64,000 bases of DNA from Chitinophagaceae bacterium. GTDB lineage: Bacteria; Bacteroidota; Bacteroidia; Chitinophagales; Chitinophagaceae. This document shows positions 35,154 through 45,270 of the stretch, in pieces (within the stretch, counting starts at the first letter, position 1; each line of letters begins with the position of its first letter). A program made the position numbers and the translations under genes. Below the pieces are notes generated by a model. The model did no database searches and was not told where the DNA came from. It was given only the letters and a program-made list of their open reading frames with translations. The stretch is from NCBI GenBank assembly GCA_025934485.1, contig JAICXX010000006.1:1-64000 (forward strand), written 5' to 3'.

Positions 35154-35954
35154 ATGAAATTGGGGTTTATCGGCGTGGGTAATATTGCGGCGGCGCTCGT
35201 CGAAGGATTTTCGACGCCGGGAGCGAGCGGGCCGGGGGCGGTATCAGTGGCCGCGGAGCCAGGCGATCTCGAGCTTTTTCTCTCGCCGCGGAATGAAGCG
35301 CGGTCGAAGGCCCTGGCAGCGCGGTATCCGCGGGTCACGCGGCTGGAGAGCAACCAGGCCGTGCTGGACCGGAGCGAGATCGTGATCCTTAGTGTACGTC
35401 CGCCGGTGGCGACGGAGGTGCTGGGCGCGTTAAAATTTCGCGCGGATCATATCGTGGTCTCGCTGGTTGCCTTGCTGAAATACGCCGATCTCGCGACGCA
35501 GGCACGTCCCGCGATGGCCGTCAGCCGGGCGATCCCGATGCCCGCGGCGGCGAAACACAACTGTCCGATCGCGTTATACCGGCCGGCGCCCGTGGTGGAA
35601 CAACTGTTCGCGCGGGTAGGCGAGCCGCTCGTGGTGGACGACGAACCACAGTTGCATGCTTTGTGGACGCTCACGGGGCTGATCACACCGTTCTATGATC
35701 TGCTGGGCGCACTGAGCGGATGGGCCATCGAACATGGCGTTGCACCACTCACCGCCAATGCCTACACCGCGCATCTTTTTCAATCGCTGGCGGCGCTGGC
35801 GCAGCTCGATCCCAAGGCAGGCTTTCCGGCATTCGCGCAGCATGCCGCCACGCCGGGCGGTCTCAATGAGCAGGCCGGCCGTGAGATCCGCAAAAGCGGC
35901 GCGCACCAGCTCTGGATCGAAGCCGCGGATCGGCTGTTACCAAGGTTTGGGTGA
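35154..35954 (+). CDS. Pyrroline-5-carboxylate reductase-like protein
   Basis: A 266-residue protein of the ProC family. The start at 35154 opens directly with the NAD(P)-binding loop MKLGFIGVGNIAAALVEGF. Further blocks are VILSVRPPVATEVLGAL, AVSRAIPMPAAAKHNCPIALY and a C-terminal helical dimerisation part with HAATPGGLNEQAGREI, where genuine ProC enzymes have the PGGTTE motif. The middle is shorter and more divergent than in housekeeping ProC, so it may act on another imino acid or be a second reductase. It is monocistronic and converges on the RND efflux operon. Confidence 0.83.
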   Translation: MKLGFIGVGNIAAALVEGFSTPGASGPGAVSVAAEPGDLELFLSPRNEARSKALAARYPRVTRLESNQAVLDRSEIVILSVRPPVATEVLGALKFRADHIVVSLVALLKYADLATQARPAMAVSRAIPMPAAAKHNCPIALYRPAPVVEQLFARVGEPLVVDDEPQLHALWTLTGLITPFYDLLGALSGWAIEHGVAPLTANAYTAHLFQSLAALAQLDPKAGFPAFAQHAATPGGLNEQAGREIRKSGAHQLWIEAADRLLPRFG

Positions 35955-35962
35955 GCGGCTGC

Positions 35963-36000
35963 CGGCTCATTCCGGTAAGGTCTGCGTAGCGAGTGAGCCG
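35963..36000. terminator. Hairpin between convergent genes
   Basis: CGGCTCATTC (35963-35972) pairs with GAGTGAGCCG (35991-36000) with one G-T wobble; the loop contains GCGTAGCGA. It lies between the stop of the ProC-like gene (35954) and the stop of the RND pump gene (36014), where a shared terminator is expected, but no T-run follows. Confidence 0.45.
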
Positions 36001-36013
36001 TGACACCGGCCGA

Positions 36014-39000
36014 TCAGCCTTCGAGGCCGGCCTTAAATTCTTTATGCTCCTTATGCGCCTGCGCTATCTCGTATTCCAGTTCGGGATCGATGTTCTGTTC
36101 TTCGACCTTACGTGCTTTTTCCATGAGCTCCTCATGATGATCCTGCAGCCACTGCAATTGTTTCTTGCCATAGGACATCTTGGTGAACAGCACATACAGC
36201 ACCGGCACGATGAAGATGGAGATGCCCGATGAAGCGATCATCCCGCCCAGTACGGTAACGCCGATGGTATTCCTGGAAAGGCCGCCCGCACCGCTGGCCA
36301 GCACCAGCGGCATGACGCCCAGGATAAAAGCCATCGAGGTCATGAGGATGGGCCGGATACGCAGCCGTGCCGCCTCGAGCGTAGACTTAATGAGCTCTTC
36401 CCCGCGGTCGACGCGGATCTTGGCAAATTCCACGATGAGGATCGCATTCTTGGCGGACAGCCCGATGAGCGTGATCAGCCCGATTTGCGCATAGACATTG
36501 TTGCTAAGCGATGGTGCGATGCTCAGCGCCGCGATGGCGCCAAAGGCGCTGATAGGCACGGCCAACATCACGGCCAGCGGCACCGACCAGCTCTCGTATA
36601 AAGCCGCGAGGAACAGGAAGACAAAGATGATACAGAACAGGAAGATATACACGGTCATCGAGCCGGCCTTGATCTCTTCGTAGCTGAGTCCGGAGAAATC
36701 GTAGGTATATCCGCGGGGAAGATATTTTGCTGCCAGCTTCTTCAGGTCATCCAGGCTCTGCCCGCTGCTATAGCCAGGTGGGATGGAACCATCGACCTCC
36801 GCGGATCGGAAGATGTTGAAGTGCGTGATCAGCGGCGCCGCCTGTGAAGGCTTATAGCTGATGAGCGTACTCAGGGGCAACATCGAATCGCGGGAATTCC
36901 GGACGTAGTACTTGTCCATGTTCCCGATCAACGCGCGGTAGGAGGTGTCGGCCTGCATCACCACGTGATAGGTCCGGTCGTAGAGCGTGAAGTTGCCGAT
37001 GAACAGGCTGCCCATGTAAGCCTGCATGGTCTGGAAGACCTGGGTGATATCCACCCCCAGCTTTTGGCATTTGTCCCGGTCGACAGTAAGGTCATAGCTG
37101 GGTGTATGCGCCGAGAAATAGCATACGGCCGTCGAAGTAGATGGATTCTTTTTCGCTTCCGCCACAAACCTGTTCACTGCTTTTTCGAAAGCATAGATAT
37201 CATCGGTGGAACTGCCTTGCTCGATCTGGAAGGAGAAACCCGCCGAAATGCCGACACCGCGGATCGGCGCCGGCTGTATGACGTGGATCGAGGCATTTTT
37301 TATCCCCGCCGCAGCGAATTTTTTGTAAAGGGCGTTGGAAATGCCCGGCCATTGTGTTTCCGGTGTCGTGCGCTGGTCCCAGGGGGTAAGCATCACAAAA
37401 AAGGAGCCGGCATTCGAGGTCGCGCCGCCGTTGAGGATATTGAAGCCCGAAACGGCCACATAATGGAGGATGCCCGGTGTTGTGTTCACGACCTTCATCA
37501 TCTTTTCCATGACGTCCACACTCTGGGTCGTCGCACTGGCATCCGCCAGCTGGAAAGTGATGAACACCCGGCCGCCGTCTTCGGTGGGCACAAAACCGGA
37601 AGGTTTGGTCCGGAAAAGATAAAAGGTGCCGACACAGATTGCCGCCAGCACAAGCACGGTAATGCCCGAATATTTGATGGCGCGGCGGACGCCATGGACA
37701 TAACGGAAGGTTAACTTGTCGAATCCTCGTTCGAACGCGGCGAAGAATTTGTCCACCCAGTTCTTTTTCTTATGCGGGTTATGCGGCTTCAGCAGCAGGG
37801 TACAAAGCGCAGGTGTCAACGAAAGGGCGATAAACGCCGAGATGATCACCGAGATAGCGATGGTGATGGCAAATTGCTGGTACAGCCGGCCCACGATACC
37901 CGGGATGAAGCCCACGGGCACGAAGACGGCGGCGAGGATCAGGGCGATCGCCACAACGGGCGCGGAGATCTCCTTCATGGCCTGGTACGTCGCCTCTTTC
38001 GCGGACATATGCTGCTCATCGATATAATGCTGCACCGCCTCGACAACAATTATGGCATCGTCTACGACGATGCCTATCGCCAGCACGAAGCCGAACATCG
38101 TGAGGGTATTGATCGTGAAGCCGAGGGGAATGAAGAAGATAAAGGTCCCCAGGATAGACACCGGGATGGCGAAGATCGGGATGATCGTGGATCGCCAGTT
38201 CTGCAGGAACAACAATACGACGAGCGCCACCAGCGCCAGGGCCTGCAGCAGGGTCTTTTCCACTTCTTGCATCGAGACGCGAATGATCGTGATGGCTTCG
38301 AATGGAACGATGTAGTCTACGTCATTCGGAAAAGACTTTTTGAGCTCCGCCAATTTTGCATAGACCGCGTCGGCCGTCTGCAGGGCATTGCTGCCCGGCG
38401 CCTGGTAGATCATCAGGAACGAACATCGGTGGCCATCCACGAAGGCATTGCTGCTAAACGTGAATTTGCCGAGCTCAACCCGCGCCACGTCTTTGAGATA
38501 GACCATCGCACCCGTTTTGGGATTGGTCTTGACGACGATCTTTTCGTAATCCGCGGGCTTGTTGAGCATGCTATTGACGAGGATATTGAGCTCATAGGAC
38601 TGGGCTGAATGCTGCGGTGGCGCGCCGGCCGAACCTGCAGCCACATACTGGTTTTGCGCATTGACGGCGGCGGACACATCCGCGGGCGTGATATGGTAAG
38701 ACGCCATCTTTTGCGGATCCATCCAGATACGCATGGCGAACTGGTCCGTCCTGGCGCTCACATCACCGACGCCCGGCACGCGCAGGATGGCGTCCTGGAT
38801 GAACACGCTGGTATAGTTGTCAAGGAAGGTGATATTATGCGAACCCTTGGGGGAATAGATCGCCACCAGCAGTAGTTGGTCGGGGTTGCTGGCGCGCACA
38901 TTGAGGCCCAGCTTGCTGACGACGGAAGGCAATAACGGCGATGCTATCCTTTCCCGGTTCTGCACGTTGAGCGCAGACACATAGACGTTCGTTCCTACTT

Positions 39001-39286
39001 TGAACGTCACCCGGACATTCACGCCACCGCTATTCGTGCTGGTGCTCGTCATGTATTCCATGCCGGGCGTACCGTTGACTTGCTCCTCGATGGGAATGGC
39101 CACCGTTTGCTCCACCGTTTGCGCGTCGGCGCCGGTATAGCTGCCGTAAATGGAGACACTGGGCGGCGAGATATTCGGGTATTGATCCACCGCCAGGTTG
39201 AAAATGGAGATCACACCCGAGATCACCAGCACCAGCGAGATCACGATCGCTGTAACGGGCCGCTTGATAAAAGTATTTGCAATCAT
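36014..39286 (-). CDS. HAE1-type RND efflux pump subunit (AcrB-like), downstream copy
   Basis: A 1090-residue inner-membrane proton/drug antiporter with the twelve-helix RND topology. It begins MIANTFIKRPVTAIVISLVL, has the pore-domain segment PNISPPSVSIYGSYTGADAQTVEQTVA, helix 4 with the proton-relay pair in AIGIVVDDAIIVVEAV, and the C-terminal LIGLSAKNAILIVEFAK. The C-terminal tail (HHEELMEKARKVEEQNIDPELEYE) extends past the last helix and is shared with its neighbour. It overlaps the other pump gene by 4 bases (ATGA), so both are made from the same mRNA. Substrates unknown; hydrophobic drugs or solvents are typical. Confidence 0.95.
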   Translation of the reverse strand: MIANTFIKRPVTAIVISLVLVISGVISIFNLAVDQYPNISPPSVSIYGSYTGADAQTVEQTVAIPIEEQVNGTPGMEYMTSTSTNSGGVNVRVTFKVGTNVYVSALNVQNRERIASPLLPSVVSKLGLNVRASNPDQLLLVAIYSPKGSHNITFLDNYTSVFIQDAILRVPGVGDVSARTDQFAMRIWMDPQKMASYHITPADVSAAVNAQNQYVAAGSAGAPPQHSAQSYELNILVNSMLNKPADYEKIVVKTNPKTGAMVYLKDVARVELGKFTFSSNAFVDGHRCSFLMIYQAPGSNALQTADAVYAKLAELKKSFPNDVDYIVPFEAITIIRVSMQEVEKTLLQALALVALVVLLFLQNWRSTIIPIFAIPVSILGTFIFFIPLGFTINTLTMFGFVLAIGIVVDDAIIVVEAVQHYIDEQHMSAKEATYQAMKEISAPVVAIALILAAVFVPVGFIPGIVGRLYQQFAITIAISVIISAFIALSLTPALCTLLLKPHNPHKKKNWVDKFFAAFERGFDKLTFRYVHGVRRAIKYSGITVLVLAAICVGTFYLFRTKPSGFVPTEDGGRVFITFQLADASATTQSVDVMEKMMKVVNTTPGILHYVAVSGFNILNGGATSNAGSFFVMLTPWDQRTTPETQWPGISNALYKKFAAAGIKNASIHVIQPAPIRGVGISAGFSFQIEQGSSTDDIYAFEKAVNRFVAEAKKNPSTSTAVCYFSAHTPSYDLTVDRDKCQKLGVDITQVFQTMQAYMGSLFIGNFTLYDRTYHVVMQADTSYRALIGNMDKYYVRNSRDSMLPLSTLISYKPSQAAPLITHFNIFRSAEVDGSIPPGYSSGQSLDDLKKLAAKYLPRGYTYDFSGLSYEEIKAGSMTVYIFLFCIIFVFLFLAALYESWSVPLAVMLAVPISAFGAIAALSIAPSLSNNVYAQIGLITLIGLSAKNAILIVEFAKIRVDRGEELIKSTLEAARLRIRPILMTSMAFILGVMPLVLASGAGGLSRNTIGVTVLGGMIASSGISIFIVPVLYVLFTKMSYGKKQLQWLQDHHEELMEKARKVEEQNIDPELEYEIAQAHKEHKEFKAGLEG

Positions 39287-42200
39287 CCTTCCAGTGGTTT
39301 ATGCTGATCGCGGGATTTTGCCAGTTCGTATTCGAGTTCCGGATCGATATTCTCGGCCTCGACCTTTTTGGTCTTTTCCATGAGCTCTTCATGATGCGCC
39401 TGGAGCCAGTCCAGTCTTTCTTTACCATAACTAAGACGGGTGATGACCACGTAGAGCACGGGCACGATAAAGATCGCAATGGTTGAAGCGGCGGTCATCC
39501 CGCCGAGTACGGTGTAGCCGATGGTCCTTCTCGCCACGGCGCCTGCGCCGGTAGCCAGCACCAAAGGTAAGACGCCCAAAATGAATGCCAGGGAGGTCAT
39601 GACGATCGGCCGCAACCGGAGCTTTACGGCATCGAGCGTGGATTGGATAAGCTCTTCGCCGCGGTCTACCCGCACTTTGGCAAACTCCACGATCAGGATG
39701 GCGTTCTTCGCCGCCAGACCGATGAGCGTGATGAGACCGATCTGGGCGTATACGTTATCGGTAAGACTCGGTACGAGCCAAAGGGTGAAGATCGCCCCGA
39801 AGGCGCCCACCGGAACGGCCAGCAGCACCGAGAAGGGAACGGACCAGCTTTCGTAAAGTGCGGCCAGGAACAGGAAGACGAATGTGATCGAGAACAGGAA
39901 GATATAGATCGTGGTCGAACCTGCCCGTATCTCCTCGTAGCTAAGTCCGGAGAATTCATAGTTATATCCTTCGGGCAGCACTCTGCCGGCAATGGCGATG
40001 AGCGAATCGGTTGCCTGGGTGCTGCTATAACCCGTCTGCGGGGCGCCGTCGATCTCCGCGGACCGGAAGATGTTGAAATGCTGGATGAGCGGTGCCGTTT
40101 CCGTGGGCGTATAGGTACACAGGGTGCTGAGCGGCACCATCGTGCTGTCCTGGTTGCGGACATAGTATTTGTCCATATCGCTGATCAGCGCCCGGAAATT
40201 GGTGTCCGCCTGCACCACCACGTGGAAGGTGCGGTTGTATTCGGTAAAATCATTGATGTAAAGGCTGCCCATGAACGCCTGGATCGTCGTAAAGACATCG
40301 CCGACATTGACCCCCAGCTTCTCGCATTTCTCGCGGTCCACCTTTAGGTTATAGCTGGGCGTATTGGCGGTATAAAAGCTGAAGGCGCCCGTGATAGCGG
40401 GGTTACTGTTCGCCTCGGCAACGAATTTACCCACGACCCGCTGGAAGGCCTGAAGGTCATCGGTAGTGGTCCGTTGTTCGATCTGCATGCTAAAGCCCAC
40501 CGTTTCGCCCACACCGGGGATAGGGGAGGGAGGGATCACCTCGGCATTCGCATTCCGGATGCCGGCGTCAGCGATCCTTTTGTTCAGCACATCGATGATG
40601 CCGGGTACCTGCTCGCTCTCTTTGTTCCGTTCGTCCCAGGGCTTGAGCTGGATATAGATCGTCCCGGCGTTGGAATTGGAAGCGTTGTTAACGACGTTGA
40701 GGCCGGAGAGGGCGGCATAGTGCGCCACGCCGGGCGTATTTGTCACAACATCCATGAGCTTGTTCATCACGTCCACGCTCTGGGCGGTGGAGGATGCCGG
40801 CGGAAGCTGAAAGGTAACATACAGGCTGCCGTCGTCTTCGGAAGGAATAAAGCCCGTGGGCTTTTTCATGAACAGGAACCAGGCGCCGATACAGATCACG
40901 ACCAGCAGGACGATGATCCACCGGAAGCCCCTGATGCTCCTGTCTACGCCATTCTTGTACCGCTCCGTGAGCTTGTCGAACCAGTGGTTGAAATGATCGA
41001 ATGCCTTGCTGAGGCCCCGTTTCTTTTTCTTCGGATCGGTGGGTTTCAGCAGCAGCGTACACAAGGCGGGTGTCAGCGACAAGGCGATGAAGGCGGAGAG
41101 GATTACCGAGATGGCGATGGTAATGGCAAACTGCTGGTACAGCCGGCCAACGATGCCGGGGATAAAGCCCACCGGCACGAAGACCGCCGCCAGGATAAGG
41201 GCGATGGCTACCACCGGCGCGGAGATGTCCTTCATGGCCACATAAGTAGCTTCCTTGGGCGACATCCCTTCGTGATCCATATGGTGCTGTACGGCCTCCA
41301 CTACTATAATGGCATCGTCTACGACGATGCCGATAGCCAGCACGAAGCCGAACATCGTAAGGGTATTGATCGTAAAGTTCAGCGGATAAAAGAAAATGAA
41401 GGTTCCGATGATCGACACCGGGATCGCCAGGATCGGGATCAGCGTAGAGCGGAAACTTTGCAGGAAGACGAATACCACGATCACCACGAGCCCAAGGGTC
41501 AGGAACAAGGTGCGGACGACATCTGCCATCGAGACCTTCACCACGGTAACGGCCTCGAAGGGAATGGAGTATTCGACATCGGCAGGGAAGTTCTGGCGCA
41601 GGAGCGCCAGCTCTTTGTAGATGCCATTGGCCGTCTCGAGGGCATTGCTGCCCGGCGCCTGATAGACGCGCAGGATCGAGGCGCGATGCCCGTCGACGAA
41701 GGAGTTACTGCTGAAGGTAAACTTGCCGAGCTCGACCCTTGCCACGTCCTTGAGATAGACCAATTCGCCTCTTGCCGGGTTGTTCTTGACGATGATGTTC
41801 TCGAACTCGGATACTTTACTGAGGCGTCCGTTCACGAGGATGCCGATCTCGAATGCCTGCGCCTTGGATTGCGGCGGGACACCGGCGGAGCCTGCGGCGA
41901 CCTGTACGTTCTGGGCATTCAGCGCATTGATGATATCCTGCGGCATCAGGTTGTGCGACGCCATCTTCTGCGGGTCCATCCACACGCGCATGCTGAAGTC
42001 ATCCGTGGACCGGGAGATGCTGCCCACGCCCGGTACACGCAGCAGCGCGTCCTGGACAAAGATATTGGTGTAGTTGTCGAGGAACGTGATGTCGTGCGAG
42101 CCCTGGGGCGCATAGACGGCGATCATCATGAGCTGACTGGGGTTTATCGCGCGTACGGTCACCCCGAGGCGGCTAGCCACTGCGGGCAATAGGGGGTTGG

Positions 42201-42543
42201 CGATGCTCACGCGGTTCTGAACGTCCAGGGTGGCGATATCAACATTGGTTCCGATATTGAACGTGACGTTCATCGACAGCAAACCATTGTTCGTGCTGTT
42301 GCTCTGCATGTATTCCATGCCCGGGCTGCCGTTGACCTGCTCCTCGATGGGCGTGGCCACGGTCTGTTCGACCGTTTGCGCGTCGGCGCCGGTAAACTGG
42401 GCGTTCACCTGGACCACGGGCGGCGTGATATCGGGATATTGGTCGATCGGCAGGGTCAGGATGCAAATGGCGCCGGCAATCACCAGTACGATGGAGACCA
42501 CCATGGCAGTTACCGGACGCTTGATAAAGGTATTCGCAATCAT
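39283..42543 (-). CDS. HAE1-type RND efflux pump subunit (AcrB-like), upstream copy
   Basis: A 1086-residue paralog of the downstream pump gene with the same layout: MIANTFIKRPVTAMVVSIVL, PDITPPVVQVNAQFTGADAQTVE, the proton-relay AIGIVVDDAIIVVEAVQHH, LIGLAAKNAILIVEFAK, and the same acidic C-terminal tail (HHEELMEKTKKVEAENIDPELEYE). All expected residues appear intact. It lies 15 bases after the adaptor gene. With one adaptor and one TolC-like gene for two pumps, the products may form a hetero-trimer like MdtB/MdtC, or two alternative homotrimers. Confidence 0.95.
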   Translation of the reverse strand: MIANTFIKRPVTAMVVSIVLVIAGAICILTLPIDQYPDITPPVVQVNAQFTGADAQTVEQTVATPIEEQVNGSPGMEYMQSNSTNNGLLSMNVTFNIGTNVDIATLDVQNRVSIANPLLPAVASRLGVTVRAINPSQLMMIAVYAPQGSHDITFLDNYTNIFVQDALLRVPGVGSISRSTDDFSMRVWMDPQKMASHNLMPQDIINALNAQNVQVAAGSAGVPPQSKAQAFEIGILVNGRLSKVSEFENIIVKNNPARGELVYLKDVARVELGKFTFSSNSFVDGHRASILRVYQAPGSNALETANGIYKELALLRQNFPADVEYSIPFEAVTVVKVSMADVVRTLFLTLGLVVIVVFVFLQSFRSTLIPILAIPVSIIGTFIFFYPLNFTINTLTMFGFVLAIGIVVDDAIIVVEAVQHHMDHEGMSPKEATYVAMKDISAPVVAIALILAAVFVPVGFIPGIVGRLYQQFAITIAISVILSAFIALSLTPALCTLLLKPTDPKKKKRGLSKAFDHFNHWFDKLTERYKNGVDRSIRGFRWIIVLLVVICIGAWFLFMKKPTGFIPSEDDGSLYVTFQLPPASSTAQSVDVMNKLMDVVTNTPGVAHYAALSGLNVVNNASNSNAGTIYIQLKPWDERNKESEQVPGIIDVLNKRIADAGIRNANAEVIPPSPIPGVGETVGFSMQIEQRTTTDDLQAFQRVVGKFVAEANSNPAITGAFSFYTANTPSYNLKVDREKCEKLGVNVGDVFTTIQAFMGSLYINDFTEYNRTFHVVVQADTNFRALISDMDKYYVRNQDSTMVPLSTLCTYTPTETAPLIQHFNIFRSAEIDGAPQTGYSSTQATDSLIAIAGRVLPEGYNYEFSGLSYEEIRAGSTTIYIFLFSITFVFLFLAALYESWSVPFSVLLAVPVGAFGAIFTLWLVPSLTDNVYAQIGLITLIGLAAKNAILIVEFAKVRVDRGEELIQSTLDAVKLRLRPIVMTSLAFILGVLPLVLATGAGAVARRTIGYTVLGGMTAASTIAIFIVPVLYVVITRLSYGKERLDWLQAHHEELMEKTKKVEAENIDPELEYELAKSRDQHKPLEG

Positions 42544-42558
42544 ACAAGAAGATGAAAG

Positions 42559-43740
42559 TTATTTTTTTGCAGGGCCTTCCTTTGCGGGCCCTGCGTTGAT
42601 CCGGGAGTTCTCGTGGATCGCCTGAACACCATCCAGTACGATGCGGTCGCCGACATCGATCCCCGATTTGACGATGACATTGGGGCCGACGGTCTGTCCC
42701 AACTGTACCTTTTTCTGGAACGCGCGAAGCTCAGGTGTTTGAGCCGGATCCGCGCCTTTCCTGCCTGCTGAATCGCCTTTGGTCTGCAGCACGGTATCTT
42801 TTGCTATGAATACGAAGTATTCACCCATCTGCTCCACAACGGCCCTGCTGGGGACCACGATCTGTGGCGCCGGGTCCTGGTTGTGCACCCGGACGACCGT
42901 GCTCATACCCGGGCGAAGGATGCCATCCGGGTTGGGAAAGGCGAGGCGGATGTCGATAGCGCCGGTTTGCGGGTCTACGGCCCGGTCGATGAACAGGATC
43001 TTACCCGGATGCGGATAGAGCTGTCCGTCGGGCAGCAGAATGGTAAAAAGCGAGTCGATCGATTTTCCCTTTCCTGCCTGCAGCTCCTCGAAATGCGGCA
43101 GCTGTGCTTCGTTCACGAGGAAATCGACGCCCATGGGATTGTCGGTGGAAATGGTATTGAGAACGGTGGTACCCGGGGTCACGAGATTGCCGATCCTCAC
43201 CTGCGAGATACCGATGGTGCCGTCGAAAGGCGCATAGATATTGGCATAGGAGAGATTGGTCAACGCCGTCTTGAGTTGCTGCTGGGCCGCCACCACCGAG
43301 TCCTTCGCGTTCTGCAATTGGATGCTCGCGTGGTCAACCAGCTGGGTCGCGATTGCTTTGTATTTAGCCAGGTATTGATACCGGTCGTAATCCTGCTGCA
43401 CCAGCCTGAGGTTGCCCGAATCCACCCGTAGCGTGGCCCTGGCCTGGTCCACGGCGGCCTCGTAGAGGCGCATGTCCAGCCGATAAAGCAGCTGACCTTT
43501 GTGTACATGCGAGCCTTCGGTAAAATCGATGGAGGTGATATACCCGGTCACCTGGGCCGTGAGGCTCACCTGGCTGACCGCGACCGTGGTGGAAGGATAT
43601 TTATCATAATAAACAACAGGCCGTGCAGCTACCGTCATCAGGTTGACGGAAGCGGGTGGAGTGGGTGGAGTTGGCTTCGGCTTGCAGGAGAAAACCGCGA
43701 GGCAGAAGGCAAAAACCAGGATCGATGCCAGTCTATTCAT
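42559..43740 (-). CDS. RND efflux periplasmic adaptor (AcrA-like lipoprotein)
   Basis: A 393-residue membrane-fusion protein. The signal ends at a lipobox (AVFSC at about residue 19), followed by a Pro/Thr linker. Visible are the biotinyl-lipoyl half-motifs (VSLTAQVTGYITSIDFTEGSHVHKGQLLYRLD and YANIYAPFDGTIGISQVRIGNLVTPG), a coiled-coil hairpin between them, and beta-barrel segments (IDIRLAFPNPDGILRPGMST). It bridges the pump and the TolC-like channel. The coding order TolC, adaptor, pump, pump on the minus strand is a complete tripartite set. Confidence 0.95.
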   Translation of the reverse strand: MNRLASILVFAFCLAVFSCKPKPTPPTPPASVNLMTVAARPVVYYDKYPSTTVAVSQVSLTAQVTGYITSIDFTEGSHVHKGQLLYRLDMRLYEAAVDQARATLRVDSGNLRLVQQDYDRYQYLAKYKAIATQLVDHASIQLQNAKDSVVAAQQQLKTALTNLSYANIYAPFDGTIGISQVRIGNLVTPGTTVLNTISTDNPMGVDFLVNEAQLPHFEELQAGKGKSIDSLFTILLPDGQLYPHPGKILFIDRAVDPQTGAIDIRLAFPNPDGILRPGMSTVVRVHNQDPAPQIVVPSRAVVEQMGEYFVFIAKDTVLQTKGDSAGRKGADPAQTPELRAFQKKVQLGQTVGPNVIVKSGIDVGDRIVLDGVQAIHENSRINAGPAKEGPAKK

Positions 43741-43768
43741 ACCAGTGATTATTATATTAATTAGGGTT

Positions 43769-45127
43769 TTATTTTATCGTGATGATTCCCATGGCCTTCT
43801 CCAGGTCGATCTTGCTCGATAAGACCTGGAAAAGCGATGTTTCGTACGTGAGTTCGGAGGTGATCAGGTTCGTTTCGGCGGTGATCACATTCAGGTAGGG
43901 GACTACGCCCTGCAGATACTGCAGATTCACAATACCATAGGTCTCTTTCGCCAGTTCCGTATTCTGCTTCGATACACCGAGGTTATACAGATTGCTTTTA
44001 TAGTTCGCCATGGCCGTGGTGTAATCGGTCCAGATCTGCGACTTAAGCTCCACCTCGCTCCAGTCCAGGAGATCGTATTGCAGTCGCGCTTTCCTGATGT
44101 TTTGGCTGCGGGCGAAACCGGTGAAGACCGGTACAGAGAAAGAGAGACCTACATAGTTGAATGGATAGGCCTGCGAAAAGAGCTTGCTGAAGGCATTGTT
44201 CTCGAACTCATACTCGTAATCGAAGAAGGCGCCTATGGTAGGTATCCAGGCATGCCGGTAATAATTCACCGTTTGTAATTGCAGCTGTTTGGTGGTTTGC
44301 AGGTATTGGAATTCGGGCCGTTTGGTCATGTCCAGCGCCATCGTGGTATCGAAGGCGATGTCGTTTTGCATCTGCAGCGTGTCGTATAGCACATTGAACT
44401 GTGCGGTGGGTGGGTAGCCCATTACCTGCTTGAGCTGGGCATATTGGGGGCGGACGGCCTCGCCTGCCTGCCGCAGCGAGAACAGCGAATTGTTGAGCGA
44501 GATCACGGCCTCGTCATAGTTCGTTTTGTCCGCCACGCCACTGACAAACTGGTGATAGGTATCGCTGACATTCTTCGCCAGCCGGGCCGTGTCCTCTTTG
44601 AGGACGTTGATCTGTTCGAGGGTATTGAGGAGGCTGTAAAAGGTCTTGCTGACGGCCGAGACGATCTCGATCTTGGTGCTGTCCGTGATCTGCCGCGCCT
44701 GCTTGTTGTAAAGGGGCTCGGTGTGTACCGCGTAGAGGAGGGCTGGGTTGAAGATCGTCTGCGTGACCGCGAGAGTGGGAGTGAACGTATTGACGACTCC
44801 CGTTTTTGAATTGACGATGCGCCCTGAATCGGTAAAGAAACCCGTAGGCAGGGTATTGTAGTGGGTTAAATTGCCCTGTACGTTGACCTGGGGCAGCCAG
44901 CCGGCTATTGCAATGCGGTTGTTGGCGGTGGTGATCGCCTGGTTCACGATGGCCATGTTGATCAGCGGCTCGTGCTGGAGGGCGTAGGCCACGCATTGCT
45001 CCAGCGTCAGGGCGCTATCGGCGACCTTTTGATTCTGCGCCTGGGCACGGCCGCCAATCGATATCGTAAGTAGGACGCACGAAGTCCCTAAGAGGCGTTT
45101 TAAGGCTACTAATGCAAATCTGGACAT
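43769..45127 (-). CDS. TolC-family outer-membrane efflux channel
   Basis: A 452-residue protein with an N-terminal signal region ending near GGRAQA. The two repeated outer-membrane-efflux halves begin LTLEQCVAYALQHEPLINMA and continue ANNRIAIAGWLPQVNVQG, with long amphipathic coiled-coil helices (for example NTELAKETYGIVNLQYLQG) and conserved VPVFTGFARSQNIRKA. It is the first gene of the efflux operon and lies 28 bases before the adaptor gene. It should form the trimeric exit duct for the pumps. Confidence 0.93.
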   Translation of the reverse strand: MSRFALVALKRLLGTSCVLLTISIGGRAQAQNQKVADSALTLEQCVAYALQHEPLINMAIVNQAITTANNRIAIAGWLPQVNVQGNLTHYNTLPTGFFTDSGRIVNSKTGVVNTFTPTLAVTQTIFNPALLYAVHTEPLYNKQARQITDSTKIEIVSAVSKTFYSLLNTLEQINVLKEDTARLAKNVSDTYHQFVSGVADKTNYDEAVISLNNSLFSLRQAGEAVRPQYAQLKQVMGYPPTAQFNVLYDTLQMQNDIAFDTTMALDMTKRPEFQYLQTTKQLQLQTVNYYRHAWIPTIGAFFDYEYEFENNAFSKLFSQAYPFNYVGLSFSVPVFTGFARSQNIRKARLQYDLLDWSEVELKSQIWTDYTTAMANYKSNLYNLGVSKQNTELAKETYGIVNLQYLQGVVPYLNVITAETNLITSELTYETSLFQVLSSKIDLEKAMGIITIK

Positions 45128-45270
45128 ATCGATCGTGAAAATTTATAATATATGACAATAGTTTCCAGGCCCGGCAATCCGAAATTGTAGACAGTGAGGA
45201 GTAAGGCGCAAAAATGCAAATTTTATGCTAACCCGGGTATACTAAGAAATTAAAAAGATATTAAATAAAG

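Noticed and set aside
40474..42192. Open frame of 572 codons on the plus strand opposite an RND pump gene
   Set aside because: It mirrors a well-conserved pump gene, is rich in Asp, Arg, His and Gly as expected for the reverse complement of GC-biased codons, and has no recognisable domain.
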